Shown: one piece after another, positions 39,046 to 51,528 of the stretch
Layout of the letters: each line of letters begins with the position of its first letter
How positions within the stretch are numbered: the first letter of the stretch is position 1
Origin: Anabaena sp. 4-3
Lineage (GTDB): Bacteria; Cyanobacteriota; Cyanobacteriia; Cyanobacteriales; Nostocaceae
Assembly: GCF_001597745.1 (NCBI RefSeq)
Contig: NZ_LUHJ01000056.1
Location: 1-63,782, forward strand
Reading direction: 5' to 3'
DNA length: 63,782 bases
Position numbers and translations under genes: made by a program
Notes under the pieces: model-generated
The model's database searches: none
What the model was told of the DNA's origin: nothing
The model's input: the letters and a program-made list of their open reading frames with translations, nothing else

Positions 39046-39765
39046 ATGAACGACAACAGCAATAAGATAATATATGAACGGATCAAAAAAATCTATTATT
39101 CCTTAGTCAAATACGACTATGATCAGCCCATTATACTCAAATTTATCAGGAAATACTCGCAACCAGCAACCTGCCAAGTGTTAGATGTTGGTTGTGGCTA
39201 CGGCAAAAAAATGAGGGCGATCGCTACAGCAGGTTATCAAGTCTTGGGTGTAGATGTTAATCCCACACTGGTTGAAGCTAATCAAAAACAGGGATTAAAT
39301 TGTATCACTTTAGACGAATTTTCCCAGACAACTGACAAGTTTGATATTATTTTGATGTCGCATATTATTGAACATTTTCATCCATCAGATTTAAAAGATT
39401 TTCTGGATGATTATCTAGATAGACTGAAATCTGGGGGATATTTAATTATTGCTACGCCTTTGTTAACTGAGTATTTTTATGAAGATTTTGATCACGTTAA
39501 ACCCTACTTACCGATTGGGATTTTGATGGTATTTGGTAGAGTTGCAACTCAGGTGCAGTATTATTCTCGCAATAAACTGGCGTTAAAAGATGTGCAATTT
39601 CGGAGAAGACATTTTAGATTTACTTTAGTTAGGGCGCAAGTGATCAGAACTTGGGCAACAAAATTTTACCAAGTTCTAGAATTTATCTGTGTATTGCTCT
39701 ATTTTATGTCATTCGGTTGGTTCGGTCGAAAAGATGGCTGGGTAGGGATTTTTCAAAAGATATGA
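39046..39765 (+). CDS. Class I SAM-dependent methyltransferase
   Basis: A 239-residue protein with the Rossmann SAM-binding motif VLDVGCGYGKKMRAIATAGYQVLGVDVNP (motif I and the acidic end of strand 2), then FDIILMSHIIEHFHPSDL and LKSGGYLIIATP. The C-terminal 100 residues include two hydrophobic basic stretches (LEFICVLLYFMSFGWFG), hinting at membrane association. It resembles methyltransferases of polysaccharide or lipid clusters, but the substrate is not readable. The ATG has a good GGGAGAG ribosome binding site. It is divergent from htpG. Confidence 0.85.
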   Translation: MNDNSNKIIYERIKKIYYSLVKYDYDQPIILKFIRKYSQPATCQVLDVGCGYGKKMRAIATAGYQVLGVDVNPTLVEANQKQGLNCITLDEFSQTTDKFDIILMSHIIEHFHPSDLKDFLDDYLDRLKSGGYLIIATPLLTEYFYEDFDHVKPYLPIGILMVFGRVATQVQYYSRNKLALKDVQFRRRHFRFTLVRAQVIRTWATKFYQVLEFICVLLYFMSFGWFGRKDGWVGIFQKI

Positions 39766-39845
39766 ACTACCTACCGACTTCGCTAACGCTACGTCGAAAC
39801 CTAACCCCCCTAACCCCCCCTTCCCTACAAGGGAATGGGGGATAT

Positions 39846-39873
39846 GTAGAAACGTTTCATGAAACGTCTCTAC
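39846..39873. repeat. Palindromic repeat GTAGAAACGTTTC-AT-GAAACGTCTCTAC
   Basis: A near-perfect inverted repeat of 13-base arms, a common dispersed element in Nostoc genomes. It lies between the convergent methyltransferase and clpB genes and may serve as a two-way terminator. Just before it, the spacer holds the CCTAACCCCCCTAACCCC low-complexity string. Confidence 0.65.
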
Positions 39874-39896
39874 ATTGATCGGGGAGACGGTGAAAA

Positions 39897-42539
39897 TTAT
39901 GTCATAATTTCTGCGACTGAAACCTTAACTGGTGCTTGATTGCTAAAAGTCAAGCCATTATCACCTTTATCAATGTAAATGGTGTCTCCAGCGATAAAAG
40001 TATTCTCTAATAACTTGGTAGCAATGGGGTTTTCAATTTCTCGCTGAATGGAACGTTTTAGGGGGCGTGCGCCGTAAACTGGATCATAACCCCTCTCTAC
40101 TAAGAAATCACAAGCGGCTGGGGAGATTTCAAAGGAGATTTTTTGCTCTCGTAGCAGATTTTCCACACGCTTAAGTTGAATGCGGATAATTTCGCGCATT
40201 TCGCCACGGCTGAGGGTGTGGAATAAGATGATGTCATCTACACGGTTGAGAAATTCGGGGCGGAAGTGCGATCGCAACGCATCCATTACCCGATTTCGCA
40301 TTGTCTCATACTGGGAATCATCACCAGATACATCTAATATATATTCGCTACCGATGTTACTGGTCATGACTATAACTGTGTTACGGAAATCTACTGTTCT
40401 ACCTTGAGAGTCAGTAATTCTACCATCATCTAACACTTGAAGCAAGATATTAAACACATCGGGATGTGCTTTCTCTACTTCATCCAAAAGCACCACTGAG
40501 TAAGGATGACGGCGAATAGCTTCCGAGAGTTGACCGCCTTCTTCGTAGCCTACATAACCAGGAGGCGCACCGACTAACCGAGAAACTGAATGTTTTTCCA
40601 TGTACTCGGACATATCTAACCGCACCAAGGCATCATCTGAGTCAAAGAGAAACTGGGCTAAGGCGCGGGCGAGTTCGGTTTTACCGACACCTGTCGGCCC
40701 CATGAATAAAAATGAACCGATGGGGCGGTTGGGGTCTTTCATCCCCGCACGGGCGCGACGAATGGCGGCGGAAACTGCTTCTACGGCTTCCTGTTGACCG
40801 ATGACGCGATGATGTAAATGACTTTCGAGTTGGAGTAATTTTTGACGTTCTGATTCTAACAGGCGATTTACTGGGATACCTGTCCACTTAGCGACAATTT
40901 CCGCAATGTCGGCTTCGGTGACTTGTTCGCGGAGGAGAGTAGAACCTTGACTTTGTAATTCTAACAGCTTCGCTTCCTTAGACTCGCGATCGCGCTGTAC
41001 TCCCTCCAATTTGCCATACTTCAATTGAGCCGCTTTATTCAAATCATAAGCGCGTTCAGCTTGCTCAATTTGCACTCTTAAAGCATCTTCTTCTTTCTTT
41101 AAAGCACTGATGGCTTCTAAAAGCTGCTTTTCACCTTGCCATTGATTAGTTAAATCTTGCTGTTTTTCCGTTAAATTGGCAATTTCTAACTCAATTCGCT
41201 CCAAACGCTCCCTAGTTTGGGCTGGGACTTTCTCTTCTCCGGCCAGAGATAGCTTTTCCATTTCTAGCTGCATCAAGCGGCGGTCAATGGTTTCTAATTC
41301 GGATGGTTTGGAGGTAATCTCCATTTTTAACTGCGCTGCGGCTTCATCTACCAAATCAATGGCTTTATCTGGCAAAAAGCGGTCAGAAATGTAACGGGCT
41401 GATAAAGTCGCCGCCGCCACTAAAGCCGAGTCTGATATTTTGACATTGTGGTGAACTTCGTAGCGTTCCTTCAAACCCCGCAGAATAGATATTGTATTTT
41501 CTACAGAGGGCTGGTCTACAAATACTTGCTGAAAACGGCGTTCTAGGGCTGCGTCTTTCTCAATAAACTTACGGTATTCATCCAGGGTAGTCGCCCCAAT
41601 ACACCGCAGTTCGCCCCGCGCTAGCATTGGTTTAAGTAAATTTCCCGCATCCATCGCCCCTTGTTGATTTGAGCCAGCACCGACGACGGTGTGCAGTTCA
41701 TCAATAAACAGGACGATTTGACCGTTGGATTCTGTAACTTCCCTCAGAACAGATTTAAGTCGGTCTTCAAATTCGCCCCGGTATTTAGCACCAGCGATTA
41801 AACTACCGATATCGAGAGAGATGAGTTGACGGTTTTTCAGAGATTCGGGGACATCACCATTTACTATACGCTGTGCCAAAGCTTCGGCGATCGCAGTCTT
41901 ACCCACCCCAGGTTCACCAATTAACACCGGGTTATTCTTACTGCGACGAGACAACACCTGTATCACCCGGCGAATTTCATCATCCCGCCCAATTACCGGG
42001 TCTAATTTGCCAGATTTCGCCTGTTCTGTCAAATCCCGCCCAAATTTTTGTAGAGCTTCATAACGGGACTCTGGATTTTGATCTGTCACCTTTTGACTAC
42101 CCCGAACTGCTTTAATAGCTGCTTCTAACTTGCTATTGTCTACATTAAAACCTTTGAGTACCCGCCTACCAACACGCTCATCATCAGTCAAGGCTAACAA
42201 GATATGTTCGACAGAGATAAACCCATCTTTCATCCTTGTCCTAATTTCTTCAGCACGGTCAAGCAGAGTATCTAAACCACGACCGAGATAAAGCTGATCA
42301 CTTTTACCAACTTTTGGTTGACGTTTGATAAAACTTTCTAGCTGCTCTTGTAAACGGATAGGGTCAACTTCTGCACGCGCCAAAATCCGCAGAGCTAAAC
42401 TTGTAGGATCTTCTAAAAGAGCAAGAATTAAATGCTCAACATCTAACTGCTGTTGTTGATATGCCCGGACTATATCCTGAGATTTAACAATTGCTTCCCA
42501 GAGTTTATCAGTAAATTTATTAGGATCTGTAGGCTGCAT
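39897..42539 (-). CDS. clpB: ATP-dependent disaggregase ClpB
   Basis: An 880-residue Hsp100 chaperone that resolubilises aggregated proteins with DnaK. It has the double Clp-N repeat (residues 1-150), the first AAA+ domain with Walker [10 protein letters not shown] near 208 and Walker [10 protein letters not shown], and the ClpB-specific coiled-coil middle domain (about 400-530; [22 protein letters not shown]). The second AAA+ domain has GPTGVGKTE near 616 and [16 protein letters not shown]. No ClpP-binding IGF loop is seen, as expected for ClpB. Cyanobacteria often have two clpB genes; I cannot tell which this is. Confidence 0.95.
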   Translation of the reverse strand: MQPTDPNKFTDKLWEAIVKSQDIVRAYQQQQLDVEHLILALLEDPTSLALRILARAEVDPIRLQEQLESFIKRQPKVGKSDQLYLGRGLDTLLDRAEEIRTRMKDGFISVEHILLALTDDERVGRRVLKGFNVDNSKLEAAIKAVRGSQKVTDQNPESRYEALQKFGRDLTEQAKSGKLDPVIGRDDEIRRVIQVLSRRSKNNPVLIGEPGVGKTAIAEALAQRIVNGDVPESLKNRQLISLDIGSLIAGAKYRGEFEDRLKSVLREVTESNGQIVLFIDELHTVVGAGSNQQGAMDAGNLLKPMLARGELRCIGATTLDEYRKFIEKDAALERRFQQVFVDQPSVENTISILRGLKERYEVHHNVKISDSALVAAATLSARYISDRFLPDKAIDLVDEAAAQLKMEITSKPSELETIDRRLMQLEMEKLSLAGEEKVPAQTRERLERIELEIANLTEKQQDLTNQWQGEKQLLEAISALKKEEDALRVQIEQAERAYDLNKAAQLKYGKLEGVQRDRESKEAKLLELQSQGSTLLREQVTEADIAEIVAKWTGIPVNRLLESERQKLLQLESHLHHRVIGQQEAVEAVSAAIRRARAGMKDPNRPIGSFLFMGPTGVGKTELARALAQFLFDSDDALVRLDMSEYMEKHSVSRLVGAPPGYVGYEEGGQLSEAIRRHPYSVVLLDEVEKAHPDVFNILLQVLDDGRITDSQGRTVDFRNTVIVMTSNIGSEYILDVSGDDSQYETMRNRVMDALRSHFRPEFLNRVDDIILFHTLSRGEMREIIRIQLKRVENLLREQKISFEISPAACDFLVERGYDPVYGARPLKRSIQREIENPIATKLLENTFIAGDTIYIDKGDNGLTFSNQAPVKVSVAEIMT

Positions 42540-42753
42540 CTTTACGATTTTGGATGTGTAACTTTAAGATTTTCTAGTTTTAAGGTAACAATTACGTGTT
42601 GCGGAAGGGACAGGAGGCAGAGGGAGATGTAGCGTCAGCTTCCCGCAGGGTGGGAGTGGGGGAAGATGGGGGAAGGGGAGATTTTTTTCAAAAATTTTTG
42701 AATTTTGAATTTTGAATTTTGAATTGATTTGTCCCCAATACCCAGTCCCCAAT

Positions 42754-43188
42754 TTACTGAGTTACCAGTTTTTCTGTTGATTCTTGTTTTTGTGCAGATC
42801 CTTGAGTTCCTAATTGGATTAGCTCAATTTTGTATCCGTTTGGGTCTTCTACAAAAGCAATGACTGTAGAACCGTGTTTCATTGGCCCTGGTTCTCTTAC
42901 TACTTTACCGCCACGATTTTTAATTTGCTCACAAGTCGAGTAGATATCATCTACACCAAGGGCAATATGACCGTAAGCATTTCCTAATTCGTATTTGTCT
43001 ACACCCCAGTTGTAGGTTAATTCTATAACTGTGTTATCGCTTTCGTCGCCATAACCAATAAAGGCGAGGGTAAATTCCCCACTGGGATAATCTTTCTGTC
43101 GCAGTAACTTCATCCCTAAGACATCACAGTAGAATTTTAAGGACTCTTCAAGATTACCCACCCGTAGCATTGTATGTAGTAAGCGCAT
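42754..43188 (-). CDS. gloA: Lactoylglutathione lyase (glyoxalase I)
   Basis: A 144-residue enzyme that isomerises the methylglyoxal-glutathione hemithioacetal to S-lactoylglutathione. Metal ligands fall in the expected blocks: His5 in [10 protein letters not shown], Glu in [11 protein letters not shown], His in [12 protein letters not shown] and Glu in [11 protein letters not shown]. The short form with all four ligands matches Ni/Co-type bacterial GloA. The C-terminal tail ([18 protein letters not shown]) is extra. A repeat-rich spacer separates it from clpB. Confidence 0.95.
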   Translation of the reverse strand: MRLLHTMLRVGNLEESLKFYCDVLGMKLLRQKDYPSGEFTLAFIGYGDESDNTVIELTYNWGVDKYELGNAYGHIALGVDDIYSTCEQIKNRGGKVVREPGPMKHGSTVIAFVEDPNGYKIELIQLGTQGSAQKQESTEKLVTQ

Positions 43189-44902
<1,714 letters not shown>

Positions 44903-44942
44903 GTATTGGGGACTGGGGACAAATCAATTCAAAATTCGTCTT

Positions 44943-44984
44943 GAAAAGTTTCCTACGGCGGGAAACCCGCCTACAGAACTTTTC
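44943..44984. repeat. Hairpin repeat between convergent eno and argC
   Basis: Outer arms GAAAAGTT and AACTTTTC enclose an inner perfect stem GGCGGG-AAA-CCCGCC. The core CTACGGCGGGAAACCCGCCTAC is a dispersed Nostoc repeat. Placed 40 bp after eno and 70 bp after argC, it may terminate both. Confidence 0.65.
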
Positions 44985-45054
44985 GCAAAATTCAAAATTC
45001 AAAATTAATGAATTGTTGAATTCTTGAAAAAATCTCCCCTGCTCCCCTGCCCAA

Positions 45055-46113
45055 TTATGGATAAAACCCCACCTTGGGTAAACCCAAGGTTTCATCCCAA
45101 CCCATCATCAAGTTGAGACACTGAATGGCTTGACCCGCTTGACCTTTAATCAGGTTGTCAATGGCTGACATGACAATTACACGGCGAGTGCGCGGGTCAA
45201 CTTCTATACCTATATAACAAATATTAGTACCGCTAGCCCATTTTGTATTCGGGTAAATGCCGCTATCACAGACTTTTATCCAGGGAGAATTACGGTAAAA
45301 TGCTGTATAAATTGTTATAATATCATCGCCCACTAAACCAGGATCACGAAGTGTAGCATAAACCGTTGCCAAAGTTCCCCGCACCATTGGGACAAGGTGG
45401 GGTGTAAATTGGACTGTGACTTCATGACCTGCTAGTTCGCTACAAATTTGTTCAATTTCTGGCGTATGGCGATGACGGGTAACGCTATATGCTGCCAGGG
45501 AATTATCGGCTTCGGCTAACAATAAGTGGGTTTTGGGTTCTCGCCCGCCGCTTGATGTACCAGATTTAGCATCGATAATCGCTGTTTCGGGGACAATTAA
45601 ACCTTGCTTAAATAGTGGTAAAAGTGCGATCAGACTGGCTGTAGGGTAAGCACCAGGACAGCCAACCAGTTGGGCATCAGCAATGCGATCGCGATACAGT
45701 TCTGGTAATCCATATACGGCGGTGGCGGCTGTATCATGGTCGCTTCTTTCTTTACCATACCAACTGGTATAGGTTGCCAAATTTCTGAATCTATAGTCTG
45801 CACTCAGGTCGATTACCTGGCATCCTTGTTCTAATAAAATGGGTGCAATTTGGCAAGCATGACCATTTGATAGTGAAAGAAATACCACTTGACAACGACT
45901 GGCGATAATTTCGGGTTCGATAGCCTCGATTGGCAATTTGACGACATTTGCCAAATGAGGGTAAGCAGTCGCCAATGACTTTCCGACAATACTATCTTCG
46001 CCTAAATAAACTAACTCGACTTCGGGGTGTTCCAGTAGTAATCGTACTAATTGCAATCCGCCATAGCCTGACGCGCCAACAATCCCAACTGGTACGCGTC
46101 TTAAATTACCCAT
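45055..46113 (-). CDS. argC: N-acetyl-gamma-glutamyl-phosphate reductase
   Basis: A 352-residue NADPH-dependent enzyme of arginine synthesis, reducing N-acetylglutamyl phosphate to the semialdehyde. It has the N-terminal [22 protein letters not shown] Rossmann motif, the catalytic Cys in [37 protein letters not shown], the His block [10 protein letters not shown] and the C-terminal [19 protein letters not shown]. It is isolated from other arg genes. It is convergent with eno and divergent from ribBA. Confidence 0.97.
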   Translation of the reverse strand: MGNLRRVPVGIVGASGYGGLQLVRLLLEHPEVELVYLGEDSIVGKSLATAYPHLANVVKLPIEAIEPEIIASRCQVVFLSLSNGHACQIAPILLEQGCQVIDLSADYRFRNLATYTSWYGKERSDHDTAATAVYGLPELYRDRIADAQLVGCPGAYPTASLIALLPLFKQGLIVPETAIIDAKSGTSSGGREPKTHLLLAEADNSLAAYSVTRHRHTPEIEQICSELAGHEVTVQFTPHLVPMVRGTLATVYATLRDPGLVGDDIITIYTAFYRNSPWIKVCDSGIYPNTKWASGTNICYIGIEVDPRTRRVIVMSAIDNLIKGQAGQAIQCLNLMMGWDETLGLPKVGFYP

Positions 46114-46427
46114 GATCTCAAATCCTTATCCGCTTTTGGTTAATCTGTTGTGATCTGCCAACTACTAGCTACCAGAGGCGAAACTGAGAAAACGCCACAG
46201 AAGCCCAGCACCAGAGCATATTCAACGACACTGCACTAAAGCCCAATTTTAACGGTAGAGCTGACGCACAAGCATGAAAAAACAATGGCAGAAGGTTACA
46301 AAGGTATATAAAACCTTGGCAAGCCCATACTTTCACATTGCTAGTTTATATTTCTGCTGCATAAAGCAGCTACAATTTAAAATAAGAATTTGTTAAAAAA
46401 ATTTACTATTGCTAGTTAAAATTCTCT
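46114..46427. other. Divergent spacer between argC and ribBA
   Basis: About 310 bp that should contain both promoters. I looked for the conserved start and core of an FMN riboswitch ahead of ribBA and did not see them. No repeats or frames are supported. Confidence 0.45.
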
Positions 46428-48197
46428 GTGTCACAGTCTAAAAATACACAGCAGCCTGAAAACGCTCCCATTAATAAAGATTATCCCAATCCAGATATAG
46501 CTCCTCCAATGGAGGAGGCGAATCACGGTGTTACCTCTGCAAATCCAAATTTTATGTTTGATTCTATTGATGCTGCTTTGACAGAACTCAAGGCTGGTCG
46601 CGCCATTGTGGTGGTAGATGACGAAAATCGAGAAAATGAAGGCGATTTGATTTGTGCGGCTCAGTTTGCTACGCCTGACATGATCAATTTTATGGCAGTG
46701 GAAGCTAGAGGATTGATTTGTCTGGCGATGACAGGCGATCGCCTGGATGAACTCGATCTACCCTTGATGGTAACGAACATCACTGATCCCAATCAGACGG
46801 CTTTTACAGTCAGTATTGATGCCGGGCCGCATTTAGGCGTATCCACGGGAATCTCCGCCGAAGACCGCGCCCGCACTATCCAAGTAACTCTCAACCCAGG
46901 CACAAAACCATCAGATTTACGTCGTCCTGGTCATATTTTCCCGTTGCGGGCTAGAGTTGGTGGTGTCCTCAAACGTGCTGGACACACGGAAGCAGCTGTT
47001 GACTTAGCGCGATTAGCCGGATTATACCCAGCCGGGGTGATTTGTGAAATTCAAAACCCCGATGGTTCAATGGCACGGTTGCAGCAGTTAATTGATTATG
47101 CTAAACATCACAATCTCAAAATTATCAGCATTGCTGACTTAATTAGTTATCGCCTCAAACATGACCGCTTGGTATATCGGGAAGTGGTAACTAAGCTACC
47201 TAGTCAATTCGGTCAGTTTGACATTTACGCCTATCGTCACACCCTAGATCATACTGAACACGTTGCCATTGTCAAAGGCGACCCGGCTAACTTTAAAGAT
47301 GAGCCAGTCATGGTGCGGATGCACTCAGAATGTCTCACAGGCGATGCTTTGGGTTCTTTGCGCTGTGACTGTCGGATGCAGTTGCAAGCTGCACTGAAAA
47401 TGATTGAAACGGCTGGTCAAGGTGTAATAGTTTACCTGCGCCAAGAGGGACGAGGTATTGGTTTAATTAACAAGCTAAAAGCCTATTCTTTGCAGGATTT
47501 AGGTCTGGATACGGTAGAGGCGAATGAGCGTTTAGGATTTCCTGCCGACCTGCGCGATTATGGTATGGGAGCGCAAATACTGATGGATTTAGGCGTGAAA
47601 AAGATACGCCTGATTACCAATAATCCCCGGAAAATCGCCGGAGTGAAGGGTTATGGTTTGGAAGTGGTTGACCGTGTGCCGTTGTTAATCGAAGCCAATG
47701 ACTACAATTCCTATTACTTGGCGACTAAAGCCAAAAAGCTCGGTCACATGTTGTTACAAACCTGTTTGGTAACAGTCGCAATTCATTGGCAAGATGACCC
47801 GCAATTGGTAACAAAACGCTACGAGCGTTTAGAGAAATTGCGGCATTTAGCGAGGAGTTATGATTTATTGTTACAAGAAGAAGCCCGTCCTTTAGCGATC
47901 GCTTTATTTGATGAGCCATCGTTAACAGTACACTTGGGTTTTGACCAACCAAAATTAGCTGCTGCTGACTGGTATCAACAAGACGGACATCCTTACCTGC
48001 AAGCCATTTTGCAAATTCTGGATAACTTAGCCACCTTACCTTACGTGCAGAAACTCGAATTTTTGATTTCTTCTGGTAGCGATCCCCTGAGTAATTTGCA
48101 AGTCCAGCTAGACAGGCAAACCATCCCACAGGGAGAGTTACCGTCTTCAGTAGGCGATCGCCTGGAAACACAGAAAATTTATAGTTTTATCAGGTAG
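46428..48197 (+). CDS. ribBA: Bifunctional 3,4-dihydroxy-2-butanone-4-phosphate synthase / GTP cyclohydrolase II
   Basis: A 589-residue fusion that supplies both branches of riboflavin synthesis. RibB (about 45-250) has [29 protein letters not shown] and the [16 protein letters not shown] block. RibA (about 255-450) has [22 protein letters not shown] with the zinc Cys residues, [22 protein letters not shown] and [20 protein letters not shown]-terminal extension of about 140 residues is usual in cyanobacterial RibBA. Translation is taken from a GTG (VSQSKNTQQ). The first 40 residues are poorly conserved, so a later start such as the ATG at 46509 cannot be excluded. Confidence 0.95.
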   Translation: MSQSKNTQQPENAPINKDYPNPDIAPPMEEANHGVTSANPNFMFDSIDAALTELKAGRAIVVVDDENRENEGDLICAAQFATPDMINFMAVEARGLICLAMTGDRLDELDLPLMVTNITDPNQTAFTVSIDAGPHLGVSTGISAEDRARTIQVTLNPGTKPSDLRRPGHIFPLRARVGGVLKRAGHTEAAVDLARLAGLYPAGVICEIQNPDGSMARLQQLIDYAKHHNLKIISIADLISYRLKHDRLVYREVVTKLPSQFGQFDIYAYRHTLDHTEHVAIVKGDPANFKDEPVMVRMHSECLTGDALGSLRCDCRMQLQAALKMIETAGQGVIVYLRQEGRGIGLINKLKAYSLQDLGLDTVEANERLGFPADLRDYGMGAQILMDLGVKKIRLITNNPRKIAGVKGYGLEVVDRVPLLIEANDYNSYYLATKAKKLGHMLLQTCLVTVAIHWQDDPQLVTKRYERLEKLRHLARSYDLLLQEEARPLAIALFDEPSLTVHLGFDQPKLAAADWYQQDGHPYLQAILQILDNLATLPYVQKLEFLISSGSDPLSNLQVQLDRQTIPQGELPSSVGDRLETQKIYSFIR

Positions 48198-48460
48198 GAC
48201 GAGAAACCTCATACTCCATTATCTGGGGTGCGTTAGTCAACTGCTGAGATACCCAAAAATTATTCGTACTGATGCACCCCAATAACACACATCTTGCACC
48301 TATTCCTTAATGATAATTTTTGTAGGGTAGGCATTGCTTGCAAGTTGTTCAAACCCTTAATTTTAGGTTGTTGGGTGTGCATCGCCTGGAGCTTATTGAG
48401 AATGGTGCAAAATATGACCTAACAATCTATATAATTGATTTTTTTGTGTTCCCTAAAGCA

Positions 48461-49333
48461 TTAATTACCTGCCCGATAAACTGGATTGATTTGGCGATAG
48501 GTGTTAAGCCAACTGAAGAATCTATCACTATCAAAACTAAAAGGATCAGCTCTTTCTCCAGAACGATCTACTGCTTTATGGGTAGTAATCCGATCCTCTG
48601 GTATTTGGCTTTGGGCAATTAACCAAGCTAAAGATTGATACTGCGCTTCTGTGTAACCACTATGAGATGTTATCAAATTATTGCCGCGCCCATCTGGTGG
48701 TGTTTCTAAGGAAACGTGGTAAGCAAAATTATTGACAGATGGTGGTAAATTAGGGTTAGTTTTCACAGTTTCCGGGCCATTTGCTCCCTCAAATACTGAG
48801 TTAGCGGCACCAAACGCCCGCTTGTCTGGAGGGACAAGATAAATTACAGTACCGTCTAACTCAACTATGGCGTGATAACTCGCTTGCCAACTTTCATCTT
48901 CATGGGGTGTTTGAAAGAAATTAACCGCGCTACTAGCTGAATTACTCGTTTCGTGAATGACAATAATTGGTTGATTATTTAAAACTACGCCGTTAACATC
49001 TTGAGTATATCTTTCTCCGTAGTTACTGGGGTCTACAGCAGCAATTTCGTATCTTGGTCTATATCTGTTAAAAGCTTCAGTAGTTATGTATCTTCCAGAA
49101 ATAGGATTCGGTTTAGTTGGAGATGCCAGTAAACTTTGTTGTTGGTTAACTTCAGTCTCAACCTGCTGAATTTGTATTTGTGGATATTGACTCCAGGTTG
49201 TAATCTCTTGATTTGAGGATGTAGTTGTATTCTCTGGTAACTGTGTAACTTTCCCTGTGCTGAGTGCTAAAACTAAAGCAGATAACATGAAAAAAATGAT
49301 TGATACTCTGCTAGCCCAGTTTCTAAAATTCAT
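48461..49333 (-). CDS. Secreted N-acetylmuramoyl-L-alanine amidase (Amidase_2 / PGRP fold)
   Basis: A 290-residue peptidoglycan amidase: N-terminal signal anchor (about residues 8-28, VSIIFFMLSALVLALSTG), a linker to about 95, then an Amidase_2 domain. Zinc ligands are likely His in PIIVIHETSN, His in NFAYHVSLET or SYHAIVELDG, and the late RITTHKAVDRSGERADPF. It would cleave the stem peptide from muramic acid in the periplasm; a role in septal remodelling or recycling is possible but not shown. The ATG start is clear. Confidence 0.88.
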   Translation of the reverse strand: MNFRNWASRVSIIFFMLSALVLALSTGKVTQLPENTTTSSNQEITTWSQYPQIQIQQVETEVNQQQSLLASPTKPNPISGRYITTEAFNRYRPRYEIAAVDPSNYGERYTQDVNGVVLNNQPIIVIHETSNSASSAVNFFQTPHEDESWQASYHAIVELDGTVIYLVPPDKRAFGAANSVFEGANGPETVKTNPNLPPSVNNFAYHVSLETPPDGRGNNLITSHSGYTEAQYQSLAWLIAQSQIPEDRITTHKAVDRSGERADPFSFDSDRFFSWLNTYRQINPVYRAGN

Positions 49334-49506
49334 TTTTTTTATGCTTAATCAAGCAGTTTTAATTAATCTTAATATATCCTCTTAATATAAAACAGAACAA
49401 TAACATAATTACGTCTGCTAACAGAGCTATTTCTCTAGAGAGAGTTAAATATAAGTTAAGTATTTGTTAAGATAAAAAGTCGCTAACAATAGAAATCAAA
49501 AATCAC
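49334..49506. other. AT-rich spacer upstream of the amidase gene
   Basis: It should contain the amidase promoter on the minus strand. No gene or repeat is seen before the MITE-like element that follows. Confidence 0.4.
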
Positions 49507-49611
49507 AGGACTTACGCAACTGGCACATTATTAGGGTGCGTCAAAGTAGATTATTTTTGACATCTGACGCACCCTAAAAGAAAGTTTCATGATGACACTT
49601 GCGTAAGTCCT
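49507..49611. mobile_element. MITE-like nested inverted-repeat element, 105 bp
   Basis: Outer arms are AGGACTTACGCAA (49507-49519) and TTGCGTAAGTCCT (49599-49611). An inner perfect inverted repeat, TTAGGGTGCGTCA (49531-49543) and TGACGCACCCTAA (49565-49577), sits inside. There is no coding capacity. AGGACTTACGCA ends are familiar from small non-autonomous elements in Nostoc-type genomes. One repeat appears inserted in another, or the two arms form one two-tiered element. Confidence 0.75.
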
Positions 49612-49874
49612 AATACCAATTTTCTATGAAGTTGCATCAAATCAATGATTTAGAGACTAAGCATAGCTAGTCTCTACAGTGCAAAATAAAGTGCATCTGC
49701 TGCAACACCCCATGCCTAAAGTCAAGGGCTTCCGCAGCGAGGAGGTTCGGTGAATTTACAGGTTCACAAAAATACGGATGATTGCTGAGGCATTATCCTC
49801 TAGAAAGATACTTCCAGAGTAGAATTTTGCAACAATTGAATTAGTGATACAGCAGCTGTATTAAAGGTGTAGCA
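49612..49874. other. Spacer between the MITE-like element and the BtuF-like gene
   Basis: About 260 bp. It contains a short repeat-like string GGGCTTCCGCAGCGAGGAGG near 49728-49747. I searched for a cobalamin riboswitch B12 box (GCCACTG) ahead of the BtuF-like gene and did not see one. Confidence 0.4.
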
Positions 49875-50801
49875 ATGAAAAATGAGAATGTGAGAATTAT
49901 TTCGTTGATTCCCAGTGGAACTGAGATTTTAGCAGCCTTGGGCTTAACGGATGCCATTGTCGGGCGATCGCACGAATGTGACTACCCGCCAGAAATCCAG
50001 AATCGCCCTGTTTGCACCCAGACACGCTTACACACCGATGCTTCCAGCAGTGATATACACAATGGAATGAATAAAATACTGCAATCGGCTCTCAGTATCT
50101 ATCAAATTAAGACCGATGTTGTCGAGAGGTTAAAGCCTACCCATATTATCACGCAAGACCAATGTGATGTTTGTGCTGTTAGCTTTCGAGATGTGGAAAA
50201 AGCAGTAGACGAACTCACCCATACTTCACCTGAGATTATTTCTTTACAACCTAATCTACTAGAGGATGTTTGGAATGACATTGAACGAGTCGCTCATATA
50301 TTTGGTGTAGATGCTGTCCACGTATTAGAAAACTTAGAAGCGCGTGTCAAAATTTGTCAGCAAAAAATCCAGGGACTTTCCTTAGCAGAATTACCTAATG
50401 TTGCCTGTATTGAGTGGACAGATCCCTTGATGGTAGGAGCAAATTGGATTCCTGAATTAGTCAACTTAGCCGGAGGACAATCACTATTTTGTGTCACAGG
50501 TCAACCTTCCCCTAATTTGCGATGGGAAACACTGTTAGTGAGTAATCCAGATATCATAGTATTTATGCCTTGTGGTTTTGACTTAAATCGCACTCGTCAA
50601 GAAGCCAAACTATTGACGCAAAACCCAGAGTGGCAAAATCTCCATGCTGCCAAAACTGGTAGAGTCTACATTACTGACGGCAATGCTTACTTTAACCGTC
50701 CAGGCCCCAGACTGGTAGATTCTCTAGAAATTATGGCAGAAATTTTACATCCAGAAATTTTTGATTATGGCTATAGAGGCACAGCTTGGGAACGGTTATA
50801 A
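49875..50801 (+). CDS. BtuF-like cobalamin-binding-family protein without signal peptide
   Basis: A 308-residue protein of the periplasmic-binding fold (TroA/BtuF group). It opens with RIISLIPSGTEILAALGLTDAIVGRSHECDYP, the BtuF/FepB-type start. It continues with LKPTHIITQDQCDVCAVSF, ACIEWTDPLMVGANWIPELVNLAGG and GRVYITDGNAYFNRPGPRLVDSLEIMAEILHP. It has no signal peptide or lipobox, so it is predicted cytoplasmic, unlike a transport solute-binding protein, and no permease or ATPase gene is adjacent. Annotation as cobalamin-binding is by family only. A good AAAGG ribosome binding site precedes the ATG. Confidence 0.82.
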   Translation: MKNENVRIISLIPSGTEILAALGLTDAIVGRSHECDYPPEIQNRPVCTQTRLHTDASSSDIHNGMNKILQSALSIYQIKTDVVERLKPTHIITQDQCDVCAVSFRDVEKAVDELTHTSPEIISLQPNLLEDVWNDIERVAHIFGVDAVHVLENLEARVKICQQKIQGLSLAELPNVACIEWTDPLMVGANWIPELVNLAGGQSLFCVTGQPSPNLRWETLLVSNPDIIVFMPCGFDLNRTRQEAKLLTQNPEWQNLHAAKTGRVYITDGNAYFNRPGPRLVDSLEIMAEILHPEIFDYGYRGTAWERL

Positions 50802-50811
50802 CTCAACTTGC

Positions 50812-51528
50812 TCAAAGCCAACCACCAAAAACAGCAAAACCGTAATACTTCCAAGGTACAGCCACCGTCTTAAACCCAGCCTGAGTCAGCATTTGCAGGT
50901 GGGTTTCTAAAGTAGCGAGTTGGTCTTGACTGGAGTACCCTTGTGTGCTGCTTTGTCCGACTTTCGCGCGCACCTCTGTTAAATTAATTCGTTGCTGGTT
51001 TGCCCATTCCTCTCGTGCCGCTTGATACATTTCTGCTAAAGTAGATGATTCTGGTAAGGTAGGGTCAGCATTCCAAAAACAACCATTGGGATGCAGGCTA
51101 GCAGCAATACGTTGAAATAACTTTAACTTCATTTCATCTTGAAGATGGTGAATTGCTAAGGATGATACACAACCATCCAACTCTTTGCCTATATTTAATT
51201 TTTCTGGATTAACTGCCCAGTCACCAAAATCTGCTTGTACCCCAGTCCATCTTTGCCCATACCCAGCACTAGCAATTTTAGCTTGGGCAAATTCCAACAT
51301 CCTGGGTGAATAATCTAAGGCTATAACTTGAGCGTCGGGACAGTGTTTTAGTAGCTTCAGACTCAACTCGCCAGTGCCACAGCCTAATTCTAAGATGCGA
51401 CTACTCCTAGATGGAAGACAACGGGTGATGACTGCCAGCATCTCATCATATTTTGGCAATAACTGGCGAATCCCGTTGTCAAAATCAGCAGTATTAGCAA
51501 ATACTTCTCCAGGAAATATCTGTGACAT
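50812..51528 (-). CDS. Class I SAM-dependent methyltransferase
   Basis: A protein of about 238 residues with motif I ILELGCGTGELSLKLLKHCPDAQVIALDYSPRML, then GVQADFGDW, SLAIHHLQDEMKLKLFQRIAASLHPNGCF. It resembles ubiquinone/menaquinone-biosynthesis-like or trans-aconitate-type methyltransferases; the substrate is unknown. The ATG at 51528 (MSQIFPGEVF), preceded by GGACAG, is preferred over a TTG at 51558. It is convergent with the BtuF-like gene, with stop codons ten bases apart. Confidence 0.85.
   Translation of the reverse strand: MSQIFPGEVFANTADFDNGIRQLLPKYDEMLAVITRCLPSRSSRILELGCGTGELSLKLLKHCPDAQVIALDYSPRMLEFAQAKIASAGYGQRWTGVQADFGDWAVNPEKLNIGKELDGCVSSLAIHHLQDEMKLKLFQRIAASLHPNGCFWNADPTLPESSTLAEMYQAAREEWANQQRINLTEVRAKVGQSSTQGYSSQDQLATLETHLQMLTQAGFKTVAVPWKYYGFAVFGGWL

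Noticed and set aside
46114-46427. FMN riboswitch ahead of ribBA
   Set aside because: The conserved riboswitch core elements could not be found in this spacer.
47725-48171. 148-residue minus-strand frame opposite ribBA
   Set aside because: It overlaps the normal C-terminal extension of cyanobacterial RibBA and shows no family features.
49612-49874. Cobalamin riboswitch ahead of the BtuF-like gene
   Set aside because: No B12-box sequence was visible.
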